Shown: positions 43,678-51,379 of the stretch, piece after piece
Layout: each line of letters starts with the position of its first letter
Numbering within the stretch: position 1 is the stretch's first letter
Assembly: GCA_035515075.1 (NCBI GenBank)
Contig: DATJBZ010000024.1
Span: 14,886-78,885, forward strand
Reading direction: 5' to 3'
DNA: 64,000 nucleotides
From: Moheibacter sp035515075
Lineage (GTDB): Bacteria > Bacteroidota > Bacteroidia > Flavobacteriales > Weeksellaceae
Translations under genes and position numbers: made by a program
The notes under the pieces: generated by a model
The model's input: the letters and a program-made list of their open reading frames with translations, nothing else
The model's database searches: none
Told to the model about the DNA's origin: nothing

Positions 43678-44199
43678 ATGAAAAAACAGAGTATATATAG
43701 TTTATTGGCCATTAGTTTATCAGCTTTAGCATTTGGTCAAGTAGCGATCGGTAAAGAGAATATAGAAGGCAATAGCACTTTGTTGGATTTTAATAATACA
43801 ACAAACAATACATTGGGGATTATTTTACCAGCAGTTGACGTCATGCCATCGGATTTCACAACTGCAAACAACGGAACTTTTTTGTTTGATAAAAGTTCTT
43901 CTACCTTGAAAATGTACGAAAATAACCAGTGGGTGAATTTGTCCAAAGAAGCAGGTGATGGCAGCGCAATTGTTTCCAATACCACAGATGATGTTGGAAA
44001 AGGAGCGATCATTGGAAGCGAAACGACCAATGCTCAAGGAGTTTTGGTGTTGGAATCAACAGACAAAGCGATGATTTTACCTCGAATCAAAGCCCCTCAT
44101 CTCAATGTGAAAAGTCCTTATCCTGGCATGATGTGTTATGACACAGAGACCCAATCAGTGGCACTATTTGATGGGAGATTTTGGAATTATTGGAGATAA
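43678..44199 (+). CDS. Secreted protein made of two copies of one module
   Basis: This 173-residue exported protein has a signal peptide ending near LAFGQ (residue 21). It contains the same module twice. The first copy (about 47-90) reads LGIILPAVDV...GTFLFDKSSSTLKMYENNQWVNLS. The second (about 130-173) reads AMILPRIKAP...GMMCYDTETQSVALFDGRFWNYW. The same module forms the C-terminus of the preceding 950-residue protein. I recall similar small proteins in Chryseobacterium genomes, without assigned function. It precedes a small DNA-binding protein gene by 13 bases. Confidence 0.72.
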   Translation: MKKQSIYSLLAISLSALAFGQVAIGKENIEGNSTLLDFNNTTNNTLGIILPAVDVMPSDFTTANNGTFLFDKSSSTLKMYENNQWVNLSKEAGDGSAIVSNTTDDVGKGAIIGSETTNAQGVLVLESTDKAMILPRIKAPHLNVKSPYPGMMCYDTETQSVALFDGRFWNYWR

Positions 44200-44212
44200 T
44201 TAAGAATAGATC

Positions 44213-44647
44213 ATGAATTTCAAAGAAATCCACATTGGAAAAATGATTGAAATGAGAATTGCAGAATGCGGGATAGAAATGTCCCGCATCTGTAAGTTCT
44301 TAAAAACGGATGAAGAAGGAATTGAGGAAATGCTTCAATCCAAAAGCATGGATGCGAAAATTTTATTGAGATGGTGCAAACTCTTGGAATATGATTTTTT
44401 TAGAATTTATTCCCAACATTTGATTATGTTTTCTCCGCCTTCTGCAGCCGATAAAAAAATTAAAGAACCGGAAACAAGCAGTTTGCCACAATTTAGAAAA
44501 AACATTTATACCCAAGAAATCATTGATTTTATTTTGGAACAAATTAACGGCCAAAGCATGACCAAAAAACAAGTCATGGAAGAATATGGCATTCCAAAGA
44601 CTACACTGTATAAATGGATAAAAAAATACCCCAAAAAGGATGAATAG
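44213..44647 (+). CDS. Small helix-turn-helix protein (transposase-like HTH), putative regulator
   Basis: This 144-residue cytoplasmic protein has no signal peptide. The N-terminal 70 residues resemble a Cro/phage-repressor-type helical domain (ISRICKFLKTDEEGIEEMLQSKSMD). The C-terminal 50 residues contain the helix-turn-helix ITMKKQVMEEYGIPKTTLYKWIKKYP-type segment seen in IS3 OrfA-like and Psq proteins. No integrase, DDE domain or terminal repeats lie nearby, so a domesticated regulator is more likely than a mobile element. It closes the surface-protein run, 13 bases after the preceding gene. The regulatory role is inferred from context. Confidence 0.65.
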   Translation: MNFKEIHIGKMIEMRIAECGIEMSRICKFLKTDEEGIEEMLQSKSMDAKILLRWCKLLEYDFFRIYSQHLIMFSPPSAADKKIKEPETSSLPQFRKNIYTQEIIDFILEQINGQSMTKKQVMEEYGIPKTTLYKWIKKYPKKDE

Positions 44648-44683
44648 TCAATGAAAATAATTAGTAGTTAGGTTTTTAAACAG

Positions 44684-44716
44684 GAGGCATTAACGGATTA
44701 AATGATTTAATGCCTC
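44684..44716 (+). terminator. Ten-base-pair hairpin after the HTH gene (terminator-like)
   Basis: GAGGCATTAA and TTAATGCCTC pair perfectly around a 13-base loop, 36 bases after the HTH gene stop. It is followed by GGTTTAT rather than a strong T-run, so termination may be weak. Confidence 0.45.
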
Positions 44717-44750
44717 GGTTTATAAAAAACACCAATCAAAAATTGTCTAA

Positions 44751-44924
44751 AACAAATACCATCAATACAGATTCGGCATTTTAAAAGATAAAATTGCATT
44801 TGTCTTTTTTGAAAATAAAGTAATTGATATGGTCATTACCGAATATGTTTTTGGGTTTGAGAATTGTTCAATTTATTATTTCGAACGACAAACGCCCGCT
44901 TATAAAATTGTCAAGATTTTTTGA
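44751..44924 (+). pseudogene. Open 57-codon fragment without a start, possible gene remnant
   Basis: The frame from 44751 to the TGA at 44922 is open and protein-like (GILKDKIAFVFFENKVIDMVITEYVF ... SIYYFERQ). The only in-frame ATG is near the middle and a stop lies immediately upstream. It may be the 3' remnant of a lost gene at the edge of the accessory region. I cannot place it in a family, and chance is possible. Confidence 0.3.
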
Positions 44925-44939
44925 TTTTCTTTCAGTATT

Positions 44940-46178
44940 TCAAACAAACAATTGGGTGAGGGCATAAATAACCAATCCAACCAAACCACCCACCAAAGTC
45001 CCATTGATGCGAATGAATTGCAAGTCTTTTCCGACTTCCAATTCTAGCTTTTGACTCAATTCCTTGCCTTGCCAACCCGCCACCGTTTGGCTGATCAGCA
45101 CTTCGACTTCTTTGCTGTTTTTCAAAACCATACGGTACAAAAAATGACGGATCCATTGATTGATCCGCAGTTTTAGCGCTTCGTCATGTTGTAAAGTGTC
45201 CGCTAACTTCTGAATGTTTTTATGCAAATAAGTGTGCAATCCTGAAGAAGGATTTTCGATGCTTTGTTCCAACATGTTTTTGATGGACAACCAAGCGTCT
45301 GCTGCATATTCTTCCAAGTTTTCTGGAGAAATAAAAGTGGTGGTCAATGCATCGAACTTTTCTTTCCAATGGGTAGAAACCAAGATCTCTTCTGAGAAAT
45401 GGGTCAAATATTCTGTGAGTTTTTGGCGGAAATAATGGTTTTTATCGGTTTCAATTTCTTCGATAAATTGCACAATGCCATCGGTCATTTCTCGTGAGAT
45501 TTTTTTGCCGATCAAAAAAGAAATGAACGGGCGATTGTCACTGATTCGGTCGCGGATCAATTGCTGATTGTCTTCCACATATTGCCTCAACTCAGGTAAA
45601 ATGCTATCCAACAATTGCAGATGTTCTTTTTTATCTACCCAATATTTAATGCCAGAAGAGGCGATTTTCGGGTAATCGATGGTTTTTAAAATCGCAGCGC
45701 CCTTGTTGGCTAAAAAATGTTTCACTTCTTCGTCTTCCAAATCTTGGATGATTTTTTTGAATAAATGCAACAATTCATCGGCCAAGACCGCTTTATTGTT
45801 GGGTTTGTTCAACCAATTGGAAATCCATTGTATTACTTCCAATTGTTCAATGTAAGGCCGGATGTTGGCCGGAGTGAGAAAGTTGTCTTTGACAAATTTG
45901 CCCAAATTGTCGCCCAAATCTTTTTGTTTTCTTTCGATCAAATTGGTGTGTGGGATTTTTAAACCCAAAGGATGTTTGAACAAGGCCGTCACCGCAAACC
46001 AATCCGCCAAAGCGCCGACCATGGCGGCTTCAGAAAAAGCCTCGACATAGCGCATCCATTGTGCGGCTTGATTTTGTTGTAAATAAACCATCAAAGCATA
46101 AATGATGGCCATCAGGACAAACAAGCCGCTGGCAATTCTTTTGTGGTTTCTCAGTTGAATTTCTTTGTTGGAACGCAT
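44940..46178 (-). CDS. DUF445 membrane-associated protein
   Basis: This 412-residue protein starts at the ATG at 46178 (MRSNKEIQLRNHKRIASG). The DUF445 signature is clear: an N-terminal transmembrane helix, then EAAMVGALADWFAVTALFKHPLGLKIPHTNLI. A long charged helical middle follows, and a C-terminal motif with INGTLVGGLVGLVIY precedes the final membrane helix. The family is found in many bacteria and its function is not settled; a membrane-anchored coiled-coil role is assumed. It is monocistronic. Confidence 0.92.
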   Translation of the reverse strand: MRSNKEIQLRNHKRIASGLFVLMAIIYALMVYLQQNQAAQWMRYVEAFSEAAMVGALADWFAVTALFKHPLGLKIPHTNLIERKQKDLGDNLGKFVKDNFLTPANIRPYIEQLEVIQWISNWLNKPNNKAVLADELLHLFKKIIQDLEDEEVKHFLANKGAAILKTIDYPKIASSGIKYWVDKKEHLQLLDSILPELRQYVEDNQQLIRDRISDNRPFISFLIGKKISREMTDGIVQFIEEIETDKNHYFRQKLTEYLTHFSEEILVSTHWKEKFDALTTTFISPENLEEYAADAWLSIKNMLEQSIENPSSGLHTYLHKNIQKLADTLQHDEALKLRINQWIRHFLYRMVLKNSKEVEVLISQTVAGWQGKELSQKLELEVGKDLQFIRINGTLVGGLVGLVIYALTQLFV

Positions 46179-46274
46179 AGTGGATCGATCAGTCGGTATA
46201 AATTTAAACCAAAAAAATAAGACTGCACGGCGCAACAAAAATTTCTTGTCTTTTTCGTTTAAAAACCTTTATTG

Positions 46275-46282
46275 TACCTTTG
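46275..46282 (+). promoter_or_regulatory. Promoter -7 box TACCTTTG
   Basis: This is an exact TAnnTTTG match, 23 bases before the ATG of the small membrane protein gene at 46306. Confidence 0.45.
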
Positions 46283-46305
46283 ATTCAAATTCAAATTGCA
46301 TAGCA

Positions 46306-46545
46306 ATGAAATACACAACAATCATCGGATTATTATTGATTGCGATTGGCTTGGTCGCTTCATTTGTCGCCAAAACAGATTTTAACAACTTAATTACTGA
46401 GCCAGACTTTGCATTAGGCATATTGTTTGGCGGTGGTTTGGGCTTGTTTTTGGGTGGACTTTTGGGTTGGCTATACAAAAAGCCTTATGCGCCCACTTCA
46501 GCGAATGCTGCATCCAAGCCGACAGTTGAAAAAACAGTGGAATAA
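46306..46545 (+). CDS. Small two-helix membrane protein, unknown
   Basis: This 79-residue protein starts at the ATG at 46306 (MKYTTIIGLLLIAIG). It has two hydrophobic helices, about residues 4-21 and 42-62. The second is a glycine zipper (GILFGGGLGLFLGGLLG). The C-terminus is polar (SANAASKPTVEKTVE). I do not recognise a family. Its stop abuts the stop of the convergent exosortase-associated gene. The -7 box upstream supports expression. Confidence 0.7.
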   Translation: MKYTTIIGLLLIAIGLVASFVAKTDFNNLITEPDFALGILFGGGLGLFLGGLLGWLYKKPYAPTSANAASKPTVEKTVE

Positions 46546-47004
46546 TCAATCTTTTTGCTGCAGTTGAAGAAAGTGTTGGTAATAAAAAGCGGGAATTAAT
46601 ATCAATACCAACATGGGTTGTATCAAAAATCTTCGGATATAAAACCCTATGTTTTCGCCCAAGGAAAAATGGTTTTGGATCATGTAAATGTACAATGGCA
46701 ACAAAATGACCAAGAAACCCAACAAAATCAATGCAGTGAATTGGACTTTTCGAAGATCCCAAAACAACAAGCCGATGATGCCCAAACTCAGGATGCCGTT
46801 CAGTGCATACCTGAAAATAACATGAAAAATGACTTTGCCAAGTTGAAAATCGGGAAAAACTTTGCCCAAAAATTCTCCTTTGAAATAGGCCAAAAAAGGA
46901 TCGTAGAACAATTGCTCTTCAAAAAAGCGCACAAGTACCAAGCCGAAAATCAATGGCAAGACCAATAAATAACGCAGGGATTTATTCCAGTTCTTTTTGT
47001 TCAT
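46546..47004 (-). CDS. Exosortase F system-associated membrane protein
   Basis: This 152-residue integral membrane protein has four predicted helices. It starts MNKKNWNKSLRYLLVLPLIFGLVLVRFFEEQLFYDPF, the N-terminal pattern (a helix followed by RFFEExLFYDPFLxYF) of the flavobacterial protein that accompanies the XrtF exosortase. It overlaps the xrtF gene by 23 bases, so it is translated from the same message. Its role in the sorting system is not known. Confidence 0.85.
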   Translation of the reverse strand: MNKKNWNKSLRYLLVLPLIFGLVLVRFFEEQLFYDPFLAYFKGEFLGKVFPDFQLGKVIFHVIFRYALNGILSLGIIGLLFWDLRKVQFTALILLGFLVILLPLYIYMIQNHFSLGENIGFYIRRFLIQPMLVLILIPAFYYQHFLQLQQKD

Positions 47005-47533
47005 TTTTCGGGGTTTTTAGTGCGAAATATTTCACCCAAATGATCCAAAGCAATACGATGGTGCCATAAATGATCGCCGGAAATAAGTAATCGTGCGAAA
47101 ACTTCCCATAGTTTGGATGATAGGCCAAAATGTAGTTCAACAAAACAATTCTCAACACATTCATGATTTGTATCGCGAGCAATCCACCCACAATGAAAAG
47201 AGAAGTTTGTTTCCAAGTGGTTGAAAAGGCGACGATGAAGGAAACGAAGATGATCATGATGGAAATGGCGTTGCAACCTTCGTTGATATAAGTATGCCAT
47301 TGCCCATTCAAACTCACCCACACCCAAGGATTTTTGTTGTCGATGTGCGATGTCGAATCATAACCGATCGCGTTCAAACTAGAAACGGTGCAGTCGCCGA
47401 TGAAAATGCTGTAAGGATCAGGCAAATTGTATTGGTGAAACTGTCCCAAATACAAATTGTACAAAAACACCAAAATACCTCCCACCAAGACAAACTTGAG
47501 AATGAAGATTAAGACAGGTTTGAATTCCTTCAT
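46982..47533 (-). CDS. xrtF: Exosortase family protein XrtF
   Basis: This membrane protein is of the exosortase/archaeosortase superfamily, presumed to cleave and sort surface proteins with C-terminal tripartite signals. The 183-residue protein has about five hydrophobic segments. It keeps the three catalytic residues of the superfamily: Cys87 in NEGCNAISIMI, Arg128 in NVLRIVLLNY and His147 in KFSHDYLFP. The length and downstream partner gene fit the XrtF subfamily of Flavobacteriia. The natural substrates of XrtF are not established, and no protein with an evident matching sorting tail occurs in this window. A promoter box lies 26 bases upstream. Confidence 0.93.
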   Translation of the reverse strand: MKEFKPVLIFILKFVLVGGILVFLYNLYLGQFHQYNLPDPYSIFIGDCTVSSLNAIGYDSTSHIDNKNPWVWVSLNGQWHTYINEGCNAISIMIIFVSFIVAFSTTWKQTSLFIVGGLLAIQIMNVLRIVLLNYILAYHPNYGKFSHDYLFPAIIYGTIVLLWIIWVKYFALKTPKNEQKELE

Positions 47534-47558
47534 GGGTTGGTTTTTATTTTAGAAGGAA

Positions 47559-47566
47559 CAAAGTTA
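47559..47566 (-). promoter_or_regulatory. Promoter -7 box TAACTTTG for xrtF
   Basis: This is an exact TAnnTTTG match on the minus strand, 25 bases before the xrtF ATG. Confidence 0.5.
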
Positions 47567-47590
47567 TACAAAATAGCGGATTAAAAATCC

Positions 47591-47598
47591 TAAATTTG
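47591..47598 (+). promoter_or_regulatory. Promoter -7 box TAAATTTG for the GAF-domain gene
   Basis: This is an exact TAnnTTTG match, 21 bases before the ATG at 47620. Confidence 0.5.
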
Positions 47599-47619
47599 TC
47601 CACCTAAAAGCGTTGAGAA

Positions 47620-48066
47620 ATGGAGAATTTAAAATTAAGAATTGACAGCATCATCCATTCAACTGAAATGTTGGAGGAGAAATTGCATAAAATTTGTCAA
47701 TTGTTGCAACAAGAAGTCGATCATTATGATTGGGTCGGATTTTACTTTAGAAATGGTGAAAAAGAAGAACTGAAGTTGGGACCTTATGCAGGTGCAGCAA
47801 CGGACCACACCATCATTCCGTTTGGCAGAGGGATTTGTGGACAAGTGGCGGTTTCGAATGAAATTTTTGTGGTGCCCGATGTTCATTTGGAAGACAATTA
47901 CCTTTCTTGCAGTACCGAAACGAAAGCCGAAATCGTTGTGCCTATTTTTGTAAATGGCGCAAACATCGGTCAAATCGATATCGACAGCCATCAACTCAAC
48001 CCTTTCTCTGAAAAGGATGAAAAGCTTTTGGTTTATATTTGTGAAAAAGTTGCGACTATCTATTGA
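47620..48066 (+). CDS. msrC: Free methionine-(R)-sulfoxide reductase (GAF domain)
   Basis: This enzyme reduces free methionine-R-sulfoxide. The 148-residue protein is a single GAF domain with the fRMsr segments DWVGFYF, IPFGRGICGQVA and LSCSTETKAEIVVPIFV. The cysteines at 73 and 97 align with the resolving and catalytic cysteines (GVC and IAC of the E. coli enzyme). The third cysteine of the E. coli protein is absent; the position reads AGAATD. It is followed 17 bases later by rsmG in the same direction. Confidence 0.85.
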   Translation: MENLKLRIDSIIHSTEMLEEKLHKICQLLQQEVDHYDWVGFYFRNGEKEELKLGPYAGAATDHTIIPFGRGICGQVAVSNEIFVVPDVHLEDNYLSCSTETKAEIVVPIFVNGANIGQIDIDSHQLNPFSEKDEKLLVYICEKVATIY

Positions 48067-48083
48067 TTCAAAATACACATTCA

Positions 48084-48701
48084 ATGAATGAACTAGTGCG
48101 TTATTTTCCGGACTTGACGGAAAAACAATTGGAACAATTTGCTCAGTTGAAAGAGTTGTATGAAACGTGGAATGAGAAAATCAATGTGATTTCCAGAAAA
48201 GACATCGACGAATTGTATGTCAAACACGTTTTGCATTCTTTGGGCATTGCCAAAGTCATGGCTTTCAAAGAAGGATCGACGGTGTTGGATGTAGGCACAG
48301 GCGGTGGATTTCCAGGCATTCCTTTGGCCATTTTATTTCCAGAAGTACAATTCCATTTGGTGGATTCGATACAGAAGAAAATTTTGGTGGTGAATGAAGT
48401 CGCACAAGCGCTGGGTTTGACCAATGTCAAAGCGGAAGTCAATCGGGTGGAGCAGTTGAAAAGTCAATACGATTTTATCGTCAGCCGTGCAGTGACCCAA
48501 ATGCCAAAATTTGTCAGTTGGATCCAAAATAAAATCAAAAAGAAACATATCAACCCTTTGCCCAACGGGATCTTGTATTTGAAAGGCGGCGATTTGACAG
48601 AAGAATTGAAAGAATTTCCCGCAGCGATTCAATATGAATTGGTGGATTTTTTTGAAGAAGATTTTTTTGAAACCAAAAAAGTGGTTTATCTCGGTTTATA
48701 A
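48084..48701 (+). CDS. rsmG: 16S rRNA (guanine-527-N7)-methyltransferase
   Basis: RsmG methylates G527 in the 530 loop of 16S rRNA. The start is placed at the ATG at 48084 (MNELVRYFPDLTEKQLEQF), giving 205 residues. The RsmG segments are present: NVISRKDIDELYVKHVLHSL, the SAM motif DVGTGGGFPGIPLAI, and the motif FIVSRAVTQMPKFV. The C-terminal ELVDFFEEDFFETKKVVYL is typical of the phylum. Confidence 0.95.
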   Translation: MNELVRYFPDLTEKQLEQFAQLKELYETWNEKINVISRKDIDELYVKHVLHSLGIAKVMAFKEGSTVLDVGTGGGFPGIPLAILFPEVQFHLVDSIQKKILVVNEVAQALGLTNVKAEVNRVEQLKSQYDFIVSRAVTQMPKFVSWIQNKIKKKHINPLPNGILYLKGGDLTEELKEFPAAIQYELVDFFEEDFFETKKVVYLGL

Positions 48702-48768
48702 ACACTCATTTTGTTGAAAACTATGCCATGCAAATGGAGCATATAGTCCAAAATTGGTTAAAATTCCT

Positions 48769-48776
48769 TATCTTTG
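48769..48776 (+). promoter_or_regulatory. Promoter -7 box TATCTTTG for gyrB
   Basis: This is an exact TAnnTTTG match, 25 bases before the gyrB ATG. The nearest TTG is only 12 bases upstream, so the -33 element is unclear. Confidence 0.5.
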
Positions 48777-48801
48777 TTAGATTGAATTAGTAAGAAAGAC
48801 T

Positions 48802-50742
48802 ATGAGTAAAAACACATACACGGCTGACAGTATTCAGGCGTTAGAAGGAATTGAGCACGTAAGAATGCGTCCATCGATGTACATTGGTGACGTTGGGGTA
48901 AGAGGTTTGCACCATTTGGTGTATGAAGTCGTCGATAACTCTATTGACGAAGCCATGGCAGGGCATTGTGACGAGATTTCTGTGATCATTCATCCAGACA
49001 ATTCAGTAACAGTTAAGGACAACGGTCGAGGGATTCCAGTAGACATTCACAAAAAAGAAGGCAAATCTGCTTTGGAAGTGGTGATGACCAAAATTGGGGC
49101 TGGAGGTAAATTTGACAAAGACAGTTACAAGGTTTCTGGTGGTTTACACGGTGTAGGTGTTTCGTGTGTGAACGCGCTTTCAGAACATTTGAAAGCGGAA
49201 GTGCACAAAGATGGGAAAATGTATGTCCAAGAATATGAAAAAGGGCACAGCATCAGTGAAGTGAAAGAAATTGGTGCCACCAGCGAAAAAGGAACCTACG
49301 TGACTTTTCGACCAGACAAAACTATTTTTGACGATGTGGTGTACAATTACAACACCTTGGCTTCGCGCTTGCGTGAACTTTCTTTCTTGAACAAAGGTTT
49401 GACCATTCATATCGCCGATGAAAGAGAATTGGACGAAAATGAAAATCCGTTGACTGAAACTTTCAAATCCGAAGGAGGATTGAAGGAGTTTGTAGAGTTC
49501 ATCGATGGAAACCGTGAAGCATTGATGGCCGACGTTATCCATATGGAAGGTGAGCGTGACAACATTCCCGTAGAAGTTGCCATGCGTTACAACACTTCTT
49601 ATACAGAAAATTTACATTCGTACGTAAACAATATTAACACCCATGAGGGAGGAACTCATTTGGCGGGATTCAGAAGAGCGTTGACGCGTACTTTGAAAAA
49701 GTATGCCGATGAGAATTTCAATTTGGCCAAAGAAAAAGTAGAAATCGTTGGAGATGACTTCCGTGAAGGAATGACAGCGATTATTTCTGTGAAGGTGATG
49801 GAACCTCAATTTGAGGGCCAGACCAAAACCAAATTAGGCAACTCAGAAGTGAGTGGTGCAGTGGACAAAATTGTTGGAGAAATGTTGTCCAATTATTTGG
49901 AAGAACATCCCAATGAGGCAAAAGTTATTGTTGAAAAAGTAATTTTAGCCGCCAAAGCCCGTCAAGCAGCCAAGAAGGCCCGTGAAATGGTACAACGCAA
50001 AAACCCGATGGGTGGAAGCGGATTGCCAGGGAAATTGGCGGATTGCTCTTCCAAAGATCCAGCAGAAAGTGAAATCTACTTGGTGGAGGGTGATTCGGCA
50101 GGTGGAACGGCCAAACAAGGTCGTGACCGACATTTTCAAGCCATTTTGCCATTGAGAGGAAAAATTCTGAATGTGGAAAAAGCCATGGCGCATAAAGTGT
50201 TTGAAAACGAAGAAATTCGAAACATTTATACCGCTTTGGGTGTGACCATCGGAACTGAAGAAGACAGCAAAGCATTGAACATTGAAAAGTTGCGTTACCA
50301 CAAAATCGTGATCATGACGGATGCTGATGTCGATGGTAGCCACATTGCCACTTTGATTTTGACCTTCTTTTTCCGTTACATGAAAGAGTTGATCGAAAAC
50401 GGTTACATCTTCATTGCCGCGCCTCCTTTGTATTTATTGAAAAAAGGAGCAAGACAACAATATGCTTGGGACGAAGCAGAACGCGAGAAAATCATCGCAG
50501 AATGGTCAACAGATGGTACAGCGAAAGGAATCAATGTTCAACGTTACAAAGGTTTGGGAGAAATGAATGCGGAGCAACTTTGGGAAACCACTTTGAACCC
50601 TGAGCACCGTACTTTCCGTCAAGTCACCATTGACAACGCTGCTGAAGCTGATCGTGTGTTCTCTATGTTGATGGGCGACGATGTGCCACCAAGAAGAGAA
50701 TTCATCGAGAAAAATGCGATTTATGCCAAAATTGACGTTTAA
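48802..50742 (+). CDS. gyrB: DNA gyrase subunit B
   Basis: This is the ATPase subunit of the enzyme that introduces negative supercoils. The 646-residue protein begins with the GHKL ATPase domain (HVRMRPSMYIGDVG, EVVDNSIDEAMAG, VKDNGRGIPV, SGGLHGVGVSCVNALS). The TOPRIM segment EGDSAGGTAKQGRDRHFQAILPLRGKILNVEKA lies near residue 427, with the metal-binding MTDADVDGSHI further on. It ends in RREFIEKNAIYAKIDV. Its length matches gyrB without the proteobacterial insert. It is monocistronic with a terminator downstream. Confidence 0.98.
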   Translation: MSKNTYTADSIQALEGIEHVRMRPSMYIGDVGVRGLHHLVYEVVDNSIDEAMAGHCDEISVIIHPDNSVTVKDNGRGIPVDIHKKEGKSALEVVMTKIGAGGKFDKDSYKVSGGLHGVGVSCVNALSEHLKAEVHKDGKMYVQEYEKGHSISEVKEIGATSEKGTYVTFRPDKTIFDDVVYNYNTLASRLRELSFLNKGLTIHIADERELDENENPLTETFKSEGGLKEFVEFIDGNREALMADVIHMEGERDNIPVEVAMRYNTSYTENLHSYVNNINTHEGGTHLAGFRRALTRTLKKYADENFNLAKEKVEIVGDDFREGMTAIISVKVMEPQFEGQTKTKLGNSEVSGAVDKIVGEMLSNYLEEHPNEAKVIVEKVILAAKARQAAKKAREMVQRKNPMGGSGLPGKLADCSSKDPAESEIYLVEGDSAGGTAKQGRDRHFQAILPLRGKILNVEKAMAHKVFENEEIRNIYTALGVTIGTEEDSKALNIEKLRYHKIVIMTDADVDGSHIATLILTFFFRYMKELIENGYIFIAAPPLYLLKKGARQQYAWDEAEREKIIAEWSTDGTAKGINVQRYKGLGEMNAEQLWETTLNPEHRTFRQVTIDNAAEADRVFSMLMGDDVPPRREFIEKNAIYAKIDV

Positions 50743-50764
50743 TTGTCATTGCATCATAAGAACA

Positions 50765-50796
50765 AAAAGCCTGAGATTTTTCTCAGGCTTTTTTTT
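50765..50796. terminator. Terminator between gyrB and maf
   Basis: AAAAGCCTGAGA / TCTCAGGCTTTT is a perfect twelve-base-pair stem with loop TTTT and a T-run. The maf stop on the minus strand overlaps the T-run. The A-run on the other side makes it usable in both directions. Confidence 0.88.
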
Positions 50797-51370
50797 ATAA
50801 CTTTTGTAAAGTGCGGTACAATTTCTGGAGTGGCAAACCCATTACGTTGTAATAGCAACCATCGATTTTAGTGACTTTGGTGTAGCCCAACCAATCTTGG
50901 ATGCCGTAAGCGCCTGCTTTGTCCATTGGATGGAAATTTTTCACGTAGAAGTTAATTTCTTCTTCACTCATTTCATCAAAAAAGACGTCAGTCCGATCCG
51001 AGAAAGTCACCAATTTTTCAGTCGTCCTTAAACTCACCGATGTGTACACTTGGTGCGCTTTTCCTGCCAGACTTTGAAGCATGTCAAATGCCGCTTGTTC
51101 GTCTTGAGGTTTGCCCAAGATCAATCCGTCCAAACCGACCAAGGTATCTGCGGTAATCAGCACTTCATTCTTCTGTAAATTTGGATAAGCTTTCGCTTTG
51201 GCTTCAGAAATGAAATTTGTGATCGCCTCCTTTTTCAATTCGGAAGGATAGGTTTCATCGCAGTCAATGGAAACCACTTCAAATGAAATGCCCAAACCAC
51301 GCAGTAGCTCTTGTCTTCTCGGAGATTTCGAACCCAATAAGATTTTTTTGTTGGCTAAATTGTTCAGCAT
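50795..51370 (-). CDS. maf: Maf-family nucleoside triphosphate pyrophosphatase
   Basis: This house-cleaning enzyme hydrolyses dTTP/UTP and modified nucleotides. The 191-residue protein has the Maf signature ILLGSKSPRRQELLRGLG, the catalytic Asp region ITADTLVGLDGLILGKPQ, and the C-terminal GAYGIQDWLGYTKVTKIDGCYYNVMGLPL. It is the third gene of a minus-strand unit after the DUF2520 and HAD phosphatase genes, nine bases behind the latter. Confidence 0.95.
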   Translation of the reverse strand: MLNNLANKKILLGSKSPRRQELLRGLGISFEVVSIDCDETYPSELKKEAITNFISEAKAKAYPNLQKNEVLITADTLVGLDGLILGKPQDEQAAFDMLQSLAGKAHQVYTSVSLRTTEKLVTFSDRTDVFFDEMSEEEINFYVKNFHPMDKAGAYGIQDWLGYTKVTKIDGCYYNVMGLPLQKLYRTLQKL

Positions 51371-51379
51371 TTTTTTGAA

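Noticed and set aside
44213..44647. Insertion sequence OrfA
   Set aside because: The C-terminal HTH resembles IS3-type OrfA, but there is no partner integrase, no DDE domain and no terminal inverted repeats, and the gene sits tightly behind a secreted-protein gene.
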